Below, in pieces: positions 36,302 to 47,931 of a stretch of DNA of 64,000 nt (within the stretch, counting starts at the first letter, position 1; the number at the start of each line of letters is the position of its first letter). The notes beneath the pieces are model-generated. The model made no database searches and had not been told where the DNA came from. It saw only the letters and a program-made list of their open reading frames with translations. This DNA comes from Lomentospora prolificans (taxonomy: Eukaryota > Ascomycota > Sordariomycetes > Microascales > Microascaceae): NCBI GenBank assembly GCA_029532625.1, contig JARFXM010000011.1, positions 1,984,001 through 2,048,000 of the forward strand, read 5' to 3'. The position numbers and the translations under genes were made by a program.

Positions 36302-38723
36302 TTAGGCAATATCGGCAAGCGCTGCGGCGTCCTTCATGTGTGCTAAGGTTTGCTTCCACTGTTGCCGGGAGTTAGTATCCGACGAGGAAGCGGTGAAGAT
36401 GTTCCACCGGGGAACGGGGAACCCAGGAACAGGGCTGGGATAAAACCTTACCTGAAGGCTCAGGTTTAGTATCAATCCGACGACCATGGTGCCGCTGACA
36501 ATCATCGGTCCAACCATGTTGTCAAAGTCCTTGCCGCTCCTCTCCATAATCATCTTTCTGCGCAACCTGAGCATCCTCTGTGCCCAGATATTGGCAAATA
36601 CGGCCACAAATATGTAAAACACTCCCATGCCGCGCGCCACAGTTCCAGCACCGGAGGCGGTGTAAAGGGCAACAGCCAAGCTGCCGAGGAGGATGCTGAT
36701 ATGCTGCCACTTGAGGAACGTCCGCTCGTTAGCAAGCCACACCTTGGGCTCAATCTTGAGCTCGCCTTTGTTCTTGATCCAGACTTCAGGCTCCACTACG
36801 CCCTGAGGGAGAGGCTCCTCTTCGCCACGTCTAGCAAGGGCATACCGCTTAAGAGAGAAGCTAGGTAAGAGGGACGAGACCGTTCCGTAGTTTTTGTTTG
36901 AACTCAATTCGCCTTCTCTCCCAGCCTGGCCGTTCTCAGGCGTTTCGTCGTCTGCACGGGTTTCGGCGCCGAGTCTGTCCGAGAGATAGGACTGCGTCAC
37001 TGGAGAACTCTGGACCGGCCTGTACGAGCTGACTTTGGTGCCTAGATAGCTTCCAACTACCTGCTCATCCTCTGCCGTCTCTGCGCGTCTTTGCACATCC
37101 TCTTCGAATGCCTTGTGAGGATCCTTACGGATGTCCGTATTAAGATCACTCATCCAAATAGGGAAGGTGTTGACGTAGTCGTCGAAAAGAGAGGCTACGC
37201 CATGGAGGAACTTGGAGAATTTAGGAGCGGGGTGTACGAGATGCGAAGCCATAAGCTCCTCAACCCACGCTGGCCTCTTACGCGTGGCATCGCCCTTGAC
37301 CTTGATCTCAAGGATGGAGTAGGGAAATTTGGAGACCTCACCCTCGCGTACATTCTTAAACGGGTAAGTCATTCCGCTATCATCGATATCGGTTCGGTGC
37401 CATTCATTGCGATCTCTGCACGGTCGGCTATCATCGAGAGTATCTTCCCGGATAAAGGCAACGTCGCTGTCGATGGAGATACGTACACGGTCATCCCCGG
37501 GCTTCTGGAACGCAGTTCGGACATAGTTGGCTCGCATAATGGGCGAAACGTTATTTTGCTGGATAAAGTCGTGCAGCTGGGTTGATGTCTCCTTGAACGC
37601 GTCAACCGCTTCCGCGGGCTGGCCTCGCCTCTCCATCTTGGAGACGGTCTTCTCCATCTTGTATTCGCCATTGATGAAGGGCAGGATATATTTTTCTTTG
37701 ATCGCCATTCGCACTTCAGTGCTTCCTCCCTGTTCGTCGATTGACTTCTTCTCAAGGACCACGTCAGGGTGGGCATTGAGCCTTCCATGCCAGCGGAGCC
37801 TAAGCGAGGATGCGGTCGACTTTCGGTCAATCTTGGCCGTATACAAATCGAATTTCGGGCTATCGAAGTAGAGCGAAGTGATCGTAGGGTCGTCGCTGGG
37901 GGTTATATCCGTCGCTTGTTGCGTACTATAGACAAGGGCAGGCAGGCGGGGCAAAATATAGGTCTTAACCTCCAAAAGGTTATCCGGGTGTACCCAGACT
38001 ACAATACCATAATGTTAGTGCGTTGAGGGACTTAGGTTCGTTGAGGAGGGCTCGGAATTTAATCGTACACTTATAGGCTGTGTATCGCTCGCCATTATGG
38101 ACTTCACCTTCGTTCTCAAGATCAACGGGCTGCAAAAGTTCCTTTCCATCGCCGTCTCCTTCGAAATGCTGTCTGATGATGAAATACATGATAGACAGTT
38201 TCTTCAAAAGAGGAGAATACGCCGGCTCCGAGGTGAAGGGCCGACTCTGAAGCGAAACCTGCATCATAGGCCTGACCTTGTACCTGCCACCTCGCTTGCG
38301 ATCGTGTTTTTTCACAATCTTTTGGAAGCCGGTGTAGTTGATACTCGTGAAGGCTTTGAGCTCGCGGATCTGTTTGGTGATGTCGTCCAGTTCCTTCTCG
38401 AGCTCTTTTAGGCGTTCCTTCTGCATGCCGCTAGTGCTGCCACCGGGACCATCCTTGGGGGCGAGATCCTTCACGGTGTCGAAGGCGGAGTTTACTCGGT
38501 CCTTGATGGCATTGAAGGTCGTCTCTTGGAACGTGGTGACTTTCTCAAGCTGGACGTTGAACATCTCATCGCAAAAACGGTTCTCGTCCTCCTCAGTCCA
38601 TTGGACATCGTCATCTTCTTCGGCTCTGCCCTCTCGAAGGAGAGACTTGAGCTTGGCATAGTCGATATACTCATCCTTCCATGGCTGGTAGATCGATTCT
38701 TTGAGTGTCTTGCCGAATTTCAT
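36302..38723 (-). CDS. Vacuolar transporter chaperone subunit (VTC2/VTC3-like), SPX-VTC-DUF202
   Basis: Exons 38069-38723, 36452-37998 and 36302-36358 give 752 residues. The N-terminal SPX domain (MKFGKTLKESIYQPWKDEYI, with the inositol-pyrophosphate lysine cluster in FQKIVKKHDRKRGG) is most like Vtc2/Vtc3 (yeast VPPWK-type start). The triphosphate-tunnel domain follows after KFWVHPDN: TSLYFDSPKFDLY, SLRLRWHGR, VVLEKKSIDEQGG, RTAFQKPGDDRVRISIDSDV and SILEIKVKG. The C-terminus has three membrane helices of the DUF202 type (EPKVWLANERTFLKWQHIS). VTC complexes make polyphosphate from ATP and move it into the vacuole under phosphate control; Vtc4 is the catalytic subunit, so this is probably the regulatory partner. 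The last intron (93 nt) is stop-free and a multiple of three. Confidence 0.9.
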
Positions 38724-40154
38724 TGCGCGGGTGGGTGGGTAGATAACAGAGGAGAAAGAGAGTCACGGTTGCCGAATGGAGAGAAGGTATGCAGAAAGTG
38801 ACGTAAAGTGTCTCTCGGGGATTATAATGTATGGGACTGTCGAGGATGGCGCAAAAAATCCATATGCACTTGATAGCCTTATTGGACTTGACGAGAATTT
38901 GGGTGAGAGATACAGACAGACCCGGCTCCTGGTGAAGAGAATTCTGGCAATTGGAAGCTCGGGAGAAACGAAAGGAGTGGGAGCAAGCGAAGGGTTTCCT
39001 ACAGCCTTCTCCTTTTCTCCCTGCGACAATGAGCCTTGGTCTGGGACTCTGCCAACTCTAGCGCTATTCCTCTCAAAAATAACTGTATGAGGTATAATTG
39101 AGGTATAGTTTTGTCAAATCTAGTCGCAAGCTCAGGTTAGGGAGGAGAAACTCTCTGTTCATGGGCGCCGTCTAGACCTTCGTATTATTGTTGGAGTCGG
39201 CAGCGCCTGCCCCACAAGTGGCTAGCGCCGGTATCATAGGAAAAAGCCTAGACAACAGCTATTACTTCAAGACGTGAATCAGCCTATCAGCGAGGGAAGT
39301 CAAGCACGTGGCCCCATGACGCAGGTCCCATTCTGTCGCACAGATCCCCATGAACAACTAGAACGTCGGCGCTACTTGGAGCACTACGGGATAAACAAAC
39401 CCAGGCGAATTCTCAACTTACCCATTGAAGCTCATGGTGTTAGGTGAAAAGATAGCTCTGAGGTCGACTGGCTCTCTGGTGGGCTTTGGTCTTCCCAGAT
39501 ACACTCTTAAATTTGATTTCGACTCTCACGATGGTGGAAATGTCAACACACTGTCATGTCTCTGTCGTCCGATTAGACTTCAAAGCTAGACTGCCTTGCT
39601 TATGAACGAGGGGCAGGAGCCCGATTCTCTCCTCAGAACTGCCATCAATTCAATTGATCAATTGATAATTTTCGGCTAATGGCGTGAGCACTGGAGTTAG
39701 TGGTTCAGACCTCAACCTGGACACCACTGGGCATGTCAAGTTCGGCAACCCCATCCATACATTCACAAGTTATTACTCGACTTCAAAGTCACAACGTATT
39801 TCAAAGTCTCACGCTCAACCCTTTTATCTATTTTTTTCGGTTCCCGAGCCTTTGTTTTCGAACTTCTATGGAGTCGCTCCTGATCAGGAGTTGTGGGATT
39901 TTGGGGACATCACAAAGGGGAAGGGCGGGATAACGATTAAGTCCACCCCTTTGACCATACAGGGCATTCCCTCCCCCCACGATCCATTCCCTGGACCCGA
40001 GGCGAGTATCTTTCCCTCATAAGTACGGCCAAGTGTACCCTCTCCCAGGATGTCACTGTATGAATGAAAGAACCGGCCCAATCCATTATCGTCACAGCTG
40101 GCCTAGAAAAGAAGCCTGACCAGGCAAGCTGCTCCGCGTAAGAGATCAAAGAAT
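38724..40154. other. Intergenic, VTC promoter and RPS0 3' region
   Basis: About 1.4 kb with no confident gene. An AT-rich part lies at 39640-39840. Short open frames near 39700-40080 on both strands have no recognisable features. Confidence 0.45.
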
Positions 40155-41212
40155 TTACCATTGGGACTCCTTGGGGGGGGCCGCGGTCTCAGCACCCCAC
40201 TCCGCAGTAGGAGCAGCGGCCGCAGCGGCACCCCATTCCTCACCAGCACCATCCCAGCCACCAGTAGTAGTGGCCCCAGCGAAGCCGGCAGGAGCAGCAT
40301 CCCAGTCGCCAGCAGTAGCGTTGAAGCCAGGGTCGACAACGGCGGCCTCCTCCTCAACACCAGTAGCCTTCTCCTCCTCGGCCTTCTCCTCGGCTTCGGC
40401 CTCAGGATCGCGGTCTGATAGTCAGACGTTGTTAGTTTGTAACCCCACTCGAAAGATATTCTAGAGGTTGAGAACTTACAGAAGTAGAGATCGACCATGA
40501 CGTCCCAGGGAGTCTCGCGGTTGTAGATAGTGCCACGGAGGCGGAGGACCTCACGGGCAAGCATCCACCAGACGAGACCGATAGAGTGACGACCCTTGTT
40601 GTTGGTGGGAATGGCAACATCGACGTACTCGGTGGGGGAGTCAGTGTCGCAGAGGGCAATGACGGGGATGTTGACATAGGAAGCCTCCTTGATGGCCTGG
40701 TGGTCGGTACGGGGGTCGGTGACGATGATGAGACGGGGCTCCTTGAAAGAGCGGGTGATGTAGTTAGTGAAGCTACCGGGGGTGAAGCGGCCGGCAATAG
40801 CGACGGCTCCGGTGTGAGCGGCGAACTTCAGGACAGCACGCTGACCGTAGGGACGGGCAGAGATGACGCAAATATCGGCGGGGTTGTCGATAGCGGCGAT
40901 GATACGGGCAGCGAGGACAATCTTCTCCCTACGCGAAGAGTTAGGTTGCCAATTTCTTACAATTCCGACGGTTCGTCCCGAATCTCCAATCCCAGAGGTA
41001 TTTACAAAAGCGCACAGTTTTGCGCCAATAGCTAATACTTACCAGGTCTTGCCGATGTTGATAACGTTGACACGGTCAACACGGGTCTTGTAGAGGTAGG
41101 GCTCCATGTGAGTCTGAAGGTTCTTGCTTCCCAGATGGCATTGAGCTGCGAGGAGCATCTCAATGTCCTGGGAAGTGGCGTTGAAGACGGGAGGAAGGTT
41201 GGCGGGGGCCAT
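40155..41212 (-). CDS. rps0: 40S ribosomal protein S0 (uS2)
   Basis: Exons 41043-41212, 40480-40928 and 40155-40414 give 292 residues, normal for fungal uS2. The protein sits on the head/platform side of the small subunit and is needed for 20S pre-rRNA maturation. Conserved blocks are [119 protein letters not shown] and [10 protein letters not shown]. The tail is acidic and alanine-rich with repeated GGWD/EEW-type tryptophans, ending KESQW, as in eukaryotic S0/SA. Introns (114 nt GTAAGT..GCGTAG, 65 nt GTAAGT..TATCAG) restore [12 protein letters not shown] and [14 protein letters not shown]. It is transcribed away from the mitochondrial uS15m gene. Confidence 0.97.
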
Positions 41213-41594
41213 CTTGACGATACAGGTGTTTGGTGAAGGGAAAGGAAAGTAAAAGAAGATGTGCTGGTGAGGTGGTGGAAAAGTGTAGGTTCACGAGAAT
41301 AATTTCTTCGTGATGTATATTTCCCTTCACGGACGGATGCCCCGCTGTAAAATGATTTTGTGTGGCCCCAGTAAACCCTCATCACAATTTTTAGTGGCAT
41401 GTGGTCTACTGTCGGTGCGCTGTGGATCCTCGCACCAGCCACGAATAATGATGCTGAGTCACCTGACCACAAGCCACAGGAATGAAGAACGCGCCACTCG
41501 ACCCATCGGCATTACATGAGGTCTAGAGTCGCGAGCCCAGAAATTTTGCGACCACCTCTCTAGCGAGACGACCCAGCTAATTCCGTATGACAAG
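41213..41594. promoter_or_regulatory. Shared head-to-head promoter, RPS0 / mitochondrial uS15
   Basis: Only 382 bases separate the two start codons, so both promoters and 5' leaders must lie here. The minus-strand leader of RPS0 is CT-rich (41213-41290, read as CTTTTACTTTCC and similar), typical for highly expressed fungal genes. No TATA box or known ribosomal-protein motif is clear. Confidence 0.6.
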
Positions 41595-42612
41595 ATGCCT
41601 CCCAGAATACCCGGACTAACAGGCGTAGGCACGTTTACTTGTAAGTATTCCGAATGATTATTCTTATAGTTCTTGGGATCTCTTTAAGGGTGCTAACCGC
41701 GTCTTAGTGTGCCTACGACCAGCTCTCAGGCCGGCTGCCGCACCTCTCCTTCCTATCGTGCAGTCCGCCAACCTTTCGAAATGGGAGAAGAAGCGGCTCG
41801 CTAAGCGGGATCCCTACCGATGGGCCCAGATTCAGCAGCGCAAGAACGCCAACCTCGAACGCCGGGAGGAGATGAAAAAGGAGCGTGATGAGAAATGGGG
41901 CTCGCCGGTCTTTGGCATTCCCACGCCCTTCACCGAGTCCTTCGATTCTGCCGGCCAGGAACCGCTCTCCCGCGTGGCCAGGGACGAGCAGGGAAATGCC
42001 ATAGAAGATCCGCATCCGCTCCCAACGTCCCCTCACATACTCAACCACCTTCTTTCCCGCGACGAGTTCGAGCAGGCCGTCCAGCACGCTTATACCCTGA
42101 CGAAGCCTGTTCTCGCGGGTGAGAACCTCGACGCGAAGGCTAAAGCCGATGCCGAACAGAAGCACGAACAGAGTCATGCGCGCGCAGTTGAGGCCCTTAG
42201 GCGGATCGTCTCCATGGAGAACGCTAGCTCTAAAATGCGCAAGCACGCCAATATTAGGCGATGCATCGAGGAGTTTGGCCGTCACAACACCGACAAGCAG
42301 CTCAAGCCTAGGCCTCAGTCCATTCACAAGAACCCCGTTGACATGCCTGAGAGGGTCGGTCCTGATACGGGCAGCTCTGAGGTCCAAATCGCCATTCTCA
42401 CCGTTAAGATCCGCAAGCTCGCCCAAGAGCTGGAGAAGAACAGGGGATACAAGGATAAACACAACAAGCGTAATCTTAGGGTACTCTGCCATCGCCGCCA
42501 GAAGTTGCTAAGGTACATGGAGAAGAAGGAAAGAGGAAGCGAGAGGTGGACAAATATGCTGGAAAAGCTTGGGCTGTCACCAGCGACGTGGAAGGAACAA
42601 ATCTCGTTTTGA
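41595..42612 (+). CDS. mrps28: Mitochondrial ribosomal protein uS15m (MRPS28-like)
   Basis: Exons 41595-41640 and 41708-42612, joined over a 67-nt intron (GTAAGT..GTCTTAG), give 316 residues. The C-terminal third is the S15 fold: DTGSSEVQIAILTVKIRKLA, HNKRNLRVLCHRRQKLLRYM and a final helix with RWTNMLEKLGLS. The long N-terminal extension (KWEKKRLAKRDPYRWAQIQQ and following) is typical of fungal mitochondrial uS15. The first 20 residues (MPPRIPGLTGVGTFTLCLRP) lack acids and contain R, fitting a mitochondrial presequence. The protein binds the central domain of the mitochondrial small-subunit rRNA. It ends 276 bases from the convergent VMA6 gene. Confidence 0.95.
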
Positions 42613-42888
42613 GATTGGGGTTACGCTGTAGAAGAATTGTAAGACTAAAACCTGTATTCCCGGCCAGTTTCAATTGTACATGATAATAGACACCAGCATG
42701 GAAGCGTAGTGCCTCCCGCCCAATTCTTGAAGTGGCCTTCAAAATCAAAAATCCCGTGACGCCGCAAAAAAACCGCTCCCCTTATGCATTGATTGAGGAC
42801 TGCATCCGGCTCAGTACGAGGCCATCAACTCCGCTCTGACTACAGGAGTACTCGTTTCTTTCACCCTACAACTTGCATTCATAGAGGA

Positions 42889-44175
42889 TTAGAAGACACT
42901 GATGTAATTGCCGATACGGCTCTTCTGGTTCTGAGCAATACACTCCGCGATCCAAGTGATGTTACGAATTTCCTAAAGAAACGAGTTAGCTGAGGAAGTT
43001 GGCAAGAAGCGAAAATCTGAGGACGGCGTACCTGTTCTCGGAGCTTCACCCATGCATAGACGATCGCGAAAGAGAACTGCCTCGTGAAAGCCGACTTGGA
43101 AATTTTCATTTCTTTGAGGTAGAACATGTCCTCCAAGCTCTTGGGGCTTCCGTCATCCATCTCCTGACCCTCAGCGTTACCAGGACCCGACGGACCACGA
43201 CCTAGTTGTGCAGAGGAAAAGAAACTCTGTAGGTCATCGACACCACTGAGCGCTAACCGCACGCCTTCGACATCGTCGGCCCTGGAAAGCATCAGAGTAC
43301 CCTCGGGGTAAAGCTTGCCGAATGTGGGATAAAGTTTGTTGCGGTCGGCCTTGGTAAGCTCGGTGCCGAACGAGTTCAGGGTGATATTGATGGCTCGGCG
43401 GTCGGCCTCGAACTCGAGAAGCTCCGACATAATCTCAGCAGTGGGGGTGCCAGCCATCTCAGGGTGACTATTAACGAAATTGTAGAAATCCTCGAGGTAG
43501 TTCTTGTAGAGGGTATTTCGGACAATTTCGATGTTAAGCTCGTCGAGATCGTGGTGACTCAGGCTGCCCTTGAAATAGGGAGCGAGAGGAGTCTCAACAA
43601 GAACACTGTTGTAGAGCTCCTCGATGTTGGTTGCAACGCAAAGAACGGGCAGGGTCTCAAACCATCCGAGGGGGTGGCACCGGTCGAGAAGTTCGCTCGT
43701 ATCTCTCTCGTGGAGAGTGCCAGTAATCAAAAGCGCAACATTATCGATCATGTATCCATAAGTGAGATAGTCCATGAACTTGGCCAACGTCCCTGACGCG
43801 TTAGCTCGCACATAGCGAAATTCGTAGACGAGCTTTTCCGTGGTCTTTGCTGCGAGAGAGGAGGGCGAGGGGTTCGGAGGCAACGAGGAGAGAAAGTCGC
43901 CGTACGCAGGAGCTAGCTGTAGCTTCAAATCTGAGAGGCAAGATTAGCTTTCTAAGCACCATTGCGCATCAGCCTAGCTATAGGTGGCAATACCATCAAC
44001 CGTCTCGCACTGCTTGAGGTTACTATACATAGCTCCAGTGAGGAGACTATTCCTAAAACCTCGAATAATGCCTTCGAGGTATCTGTCCATGGTCAGAATG
44101 ATTCGCGATCTATATTGGAATTAACGCAAAAGAGATGGCGTACCCATTGTTGACATTGAAGAAGAGGCCCTCCAT
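42889..44175 (-). CDS. vma6: V-type ATPase subunit d (VMA6)
   Basis: Exons 44144-44175, 43994-44082, 43032-43930 and 42889-42972 give 367 residues, the family length. Introns are 61, 63 and 59 nt; all junctions restore conserved sequence (MEGLFFNVNNG-YLEG, ETVD-DLKLQLAP, KLREQ-EIRNITWIAECIA). Other family blocks are GTLAKFMDYLTYGYMIDNVA, HPLGWFETLPVLCVATNIEE, YLEDFYNFV, MSELLEFEADRRAINITLNS and GKLYPEG. Subunit d sits on top of the membrane c-ring and couples the central stalk to it. The protein is soluble, and no membrane segment is visible. The cysteines typical of the family (QCET, LDRCHPLG, VLCVAT, AECIA) are present. It is divergent from NOP58. Confidence 0.97.
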
Positions 44176-44967
44176 GTTGGTTGCTCGAGTCTTGATATGC
44201 GCTCGGCTGTTGTGCTTAAAGAGTTGACGACTAGATTACAAATATCGGCGACAATGATTCGGTCCGAGTTGGCCAGGAAAGGTCGCAGCTTCGGAGGACC
44301 TTGCAGGAGCTCTATGGATGGGTGTCGCTATCAGCTCGAAGAGGAGTCGGTAGCTGTCGAAAGTGATGCGGAGGTGAGGGACGGAGGGTATTATCTGGCA
44401 GGCTCTCCTTGTTCAGATGTCAAGTTGGAAAGGCCGCACCAAGCGAGCTATTGAGTGCTAGAGTGGAACCGGCGTAATAATAACCGGGTTGGCTTGTCCA
44501 GCATCACTGTCCGACGAGTATGCCATGGAGGCTTGTGCCAAACAGGTGTGTCTCTTGTGTTCAAGTGGTTGCAGGCGTCAGGCAAGCGGCAAAAAACGGC
44601 TGCCTGTGACAGCCCACCTTTACCCTGGATCAACAGTTGATCCGTAAGCCGACATTTTTTTCAGGCCCCGCCCACCAAAACTTCCTCAATGGAGGGAAGG
44701 CAAGACCGCAAAGTAGCGGCAAAGGAAAGGAAAAAACTTATTAGGGAAGATCCACCAAGCCGCTCCAACCACGATAAAAATTTCTTTTCCAGCCCTGCAC
44801 CTACCTTTCTTTCCGCGTCCACCCCCAAACATTGCGATACCAACTTGGAATTGCAGGTGGAATCGGTCAATTTGAAGAAAGGCCAAATCAGATTTCCTTC
44901 CAGTAATTCAAAAGGAGCACAATTGCATCACAAAAGGAGGGAAAGCGTCCCTCCATCTCTCCCAGCC
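44176..44967. other. Divergent promoter region, VMA6 / NOP58
   Basis: A 792-base head-to-head spacer without coding potential. A-rich and CT-rich runs near 44730-44900 lie just upstream of NOP58. No known motif assigned. Confidence 0.5.
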
Positions 44968-46927
44968 ATGCCTTCTCTCTACATCGTAGCCGATACACCG
45001 GCGGGGTGAGTATCCTTCTAATACTTTCTCCCGGATCTATGGTAGTGGAGCTGGAATCTAACCTTTATTGATCAGTTATGGTCTGTTCAAGGCCTCTGAC
45101 AGGAAGCTTTTGAAGCGCGATGACCTTCGCCAAAAGCTCGCCAACGTCGAGGCTGTTACGGAAGCGTAAGTACTCTACCAAACCGAGTTGGGACTTTTCT
45201 TGGTGCATGCGTGGGCGCTAACATATCTTGTGGCTAGTCTTCGATTGAAGTCGTTCGAGAAGTTCACCAGCCCAACCGTTGCCCTCGAAGAGGCCGCCGC
45301 TCTGGTCAATGGCAAGGTCCCCCAGACGTTGTCCGAGCTCCTGGCGAACATCAAGGATCCTGGTGATGCCACCATTGCCATTCCTGACCCTCGTCTTTCC
45401 TCCGGAATCCGTGCCCTTCCCGGATTCGAGGCGGCATCCCTTTACGCGAGCTCGTCGTCGGATTCTAAGACAGAAGACATCTTCAGAGCCATCCGAGAGC
45501 ATCTCGATTCCCTCATCCCCGAGTCCGCCTCCACTTTCGAGAAGGTCGCTCTTGGTCTCAGTCACTCGGTACACCGACACAAGTTGAAGTTCAGCGCCGA
45601 CAAGGTCGATGTCATGGTTATTCAGGCCGTCAAGCTTATTGAGGACATGGACCGAGAACTTAACGTTTACGCCATGCGAACCCGCGAATGGTACGGCTGG
45701 CACTTCCCCGAGATGGGAAAGCTCATTAGCGACCACGTTGCCTACGCCCGTGTCATCATTACTGCTGGCCGTCGCGACGGTTTCAGTGAGGCTGACCTTA
45801 CTACTGTTCTTCCCGAGGAGATTGCCGAGGCTGTCAAGGCTGCCGCCGAGATCTCCATGGGTACGGACGTCAGTGATGAGGACTTGGAGAACGTCAAACT
45901 CCTTGCTGCCCAAGTCATTCAGTACTCCGAGTACAGATCTCAGATTTCGAACTTCTTGGAGAACCGTATGCGAGCTCTTGCCCCCAACCTCACTGCCCTC
46001 GTCGGTTGGCTCGTAGGTGCCAAGCTCATTGCCCACGCCGGCTCTCTCCGAAACCTCTCCATGTCCCCCGCCTCCACCATCCAGATCCTCGGAGCTGAGA
46101 AGGCCCTCTTCCGCGCCCTCAAGACCAAGCACAACACTCCCAAGTATGGTATTCTCTACAACTCCTCCCTTGTCGGACAGGCATCGCAGAAGACGAAGGG
46201 TAAGATTGCCCGTATGCTCGCTGCCAAGACTGCCCTTGGTCTGCGCATTGATGCAATTGAGCCGATCATGAGGAATGAAGATGAGGAAGAAGCCGCGGCC
46301 ACCGCCGCTGCTGCTGCCGACCAGGACGAGGAGGAGAAGAGCCTTTTCGGTATCACCCAGAGGACGAGGTTAGAAAACCGCCTTCGAATGCTTGATGGGA
46401 AGCCGCTTCTTCCCAAAGGTGTTGCTGTCGGTCCTGACGGCCAGATCAAGGGCCCTGGCGCTTTCTCTGTAAACGAAGCCCGCGGTTACAATGACGAGGC
46501 CGATGGTATCGCCAACGGAACTCCCAAGCCCTCCAAGAAACCTTTGATTGAAGAGGTTCTTGACCAGACGAACGGCGGCGCTGAATCGGATGATGATGCG
46601 ATGGACGTGGACGAGGAGAAGGACAAGAAGAAGAAGAAGAAGAGCAAGGAAGAGAAGAAGGCCAAGAAGAACAAGGACAAGTCTACCGAGAGTGCGGAAC
46701 CTGACTACGAAAAGCTTGCGGCGAGCGTTGACCTCTCGGTCAAGAAATTCAAGAAGAAGCTCGAGAAGGGTGAAATTACCATCAACGCCGACGGTAGTGT
46801 TGAGATCAGCAAGAAGAAGAACAAGGAAGACGGCAAGTCGGGAGAGAAGCGGAAACGCGACGATGACGTAGAGCCTGAGGAGGGCTCCAAGAAGAAGAAG
46901 CACAAGAAGAAGAAGGGCGAGGCGTAA
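44968..46927 (+). CDS. nop58: Nucleolar protein NOP58 (box C/D snoRNP core)
   Basis: Exons 44968-45005, 45076-45165 and 45238-46927 give 605 residues. The junctions restore MPSLYIVADTPAG-YGLFKA and EAVTEA-LRLKSFEKF. The protein shows the NOP5 N-terminal domain, a coiled-coil NOSIC region (LIEDMDRELNVYAMRTREWY, HFPEMGKLI) and the Nop domain (IQILGAEKALFRALKTKHNT, GILYNSSLVGQASQKTKGKI, ARMLAAKTALGLRIDA). It ends in a lysine-rich KKE/KKx tail typical of Nop56/Nop58. With Nop56, fibrillarin and Snu13 it forms the box C/D snoRNP that 2'-O-methylates rRNA in the nucleolus. YNSSLVGQ and the length favour Nop58 over Nop56. A negatively charged patch (DDDAMDVDEEKDKK) precedes the tail. Confidence 0.97.
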
Positions 46928-47798
46928 ATGCGCTACCGCAAATTCTTCTCTCTTGTAATAGCTTCAGTCAAACTCTTTCTTGGGGTCTTTACTCATGTAA
47001 GGTTTCTCGCAAGACTCATGCCGCCCGAAGATTTCAGACGAATCGTGTACTGTCATCGATATCCGTGTTCCTCCCAATCTCTTGGGTGACGAATACTCTG
47101 CCGTCTTTTTACGTCTCATCTTGTCTTCTTTTGAAAATGGAGGGGGGGGATTTTAAGGAGTTGCGGTTGGGATTTTTGTGTTCATAATGGACAAAAAATG
47201 TCTAAGGCGTCTGGGCATTTTCTGCAGTTCTTTTGCGACTTTTTTCTCTCTGCTTTTCTAATTCATGTACTTCAATTCGTTCTATTCCGTGTCAACAGTA
47301 TGGCTGCGTAATTTTGAGAAATATGGCCACGGTGATTATATTTTGTATTGCACTTGCGTTGTAGCCCACTTCGAGATGCAGGTCGCTCTAGGATGCAGAC
47401 TGAATGCGAAGAAACAACCGAGAATGGTTAACTAAAGAAACCTTGCTCAGGCGTCCTGCAACTGGCTCCAATGCTGACGACGTAGCGCGACAGCATTGGC
47501 TTCTAGCCTACGCACGTAAAACCCCAAAACTCGGTTGTCAGATTTGGGAATAATAGGGCGCTCAAGATGCTCGCATCGTCACTTCTCCACAAAATACCAG
47601 GCGCACCTCTTGTCTCAACGCCTTCCAGGGAGCAGATTCTTAGATTTCCGCCCCAAACTCGAGAGAGCCAACGTGTCCAATTCCCCAATCCTTCGTCGTA
47701 CGCCCTTGTCGTGCCTCGTGCGTCGTGTCTCTCTTTCTCGCTCGTCCCCATAATGCCCTTCTAGTGAGCGGGTCTTCCATCAGGAAACACAAACCATT
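46928..47798. other. NOP58 3' region and tRNA upstream region
   Basis: AT-rich after the NOP58 stop, with no coding region. Probably holds NOP58 polyadenylation signals; nothing else assigned. Confidence 0.5.
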
Positions 47799-47888
47799 GG
47801 TTCGGTGGTGTAGTTGGTTATCACGCTTGTCTAACATCCACAAGGTGCTGGACACAAGAGGTCCCCGGATCGAGCCCGGGCCGAATCA
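47799..47888 (+). tRNA. tRNA-Val (anticodon AAC) with a 16-nt intron
   Basis: Cloverleaf read by eye. Acceptor stem GGTTCGG (47799-47805) pairs with CCGAATC (47881-47887), with one G-U pair, and A at 47888 is the discriminator. The anticodon stem CTTGT (47826-47830) pairs with ACAAG (47854-47858); the loop CTAACA carries AAC at 47833-47835. An intron of 16 bases, 47837-47852, lies at the canonical place one base 3' of the anticodon. T stem CCCGG/CCGGG (47864-47868, 47876-47880) closes the loop ATCGAGC, in which the usual T54 is A. A long T run follows as terminator. Confidence 0.93.
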
Positions 47889-47897
47889 GATGAGTTT

Positions 47898-47899
<2 letters not shown>

Positions 47900-47931
<32 letters not shown>
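47900..47931 (+). terminator. RNA polymerase III terminator (T32)
   Basis: Thirty-two consecutive T begin 11 bases after the tRNA end. Four to six T suffice for polymerase III, so the length is far beyond need and is probably slippage-expanded. Confidence 0.85.

Noticed and set aside
39684..40081. Short overlapping frames on both strands downstream of RPS0
   Set aside because: Small, overlapping, no homology recognised; most likely 3' region.
40415..40479. Possible box C/D snoRNA in an RPS0 intron
   Set aside because: A CTGA-like D box is present but there is no C box (TGATGA), and the intron is too short.
45218..46132. 304-codon antisense frame opposite NOP58
   Set aside because: Shadow of strong third-position codon bias in a highly expressed gene; similar antisense frames lie opposite RPS0, uS15m, NIC96 and the SPFH gene.
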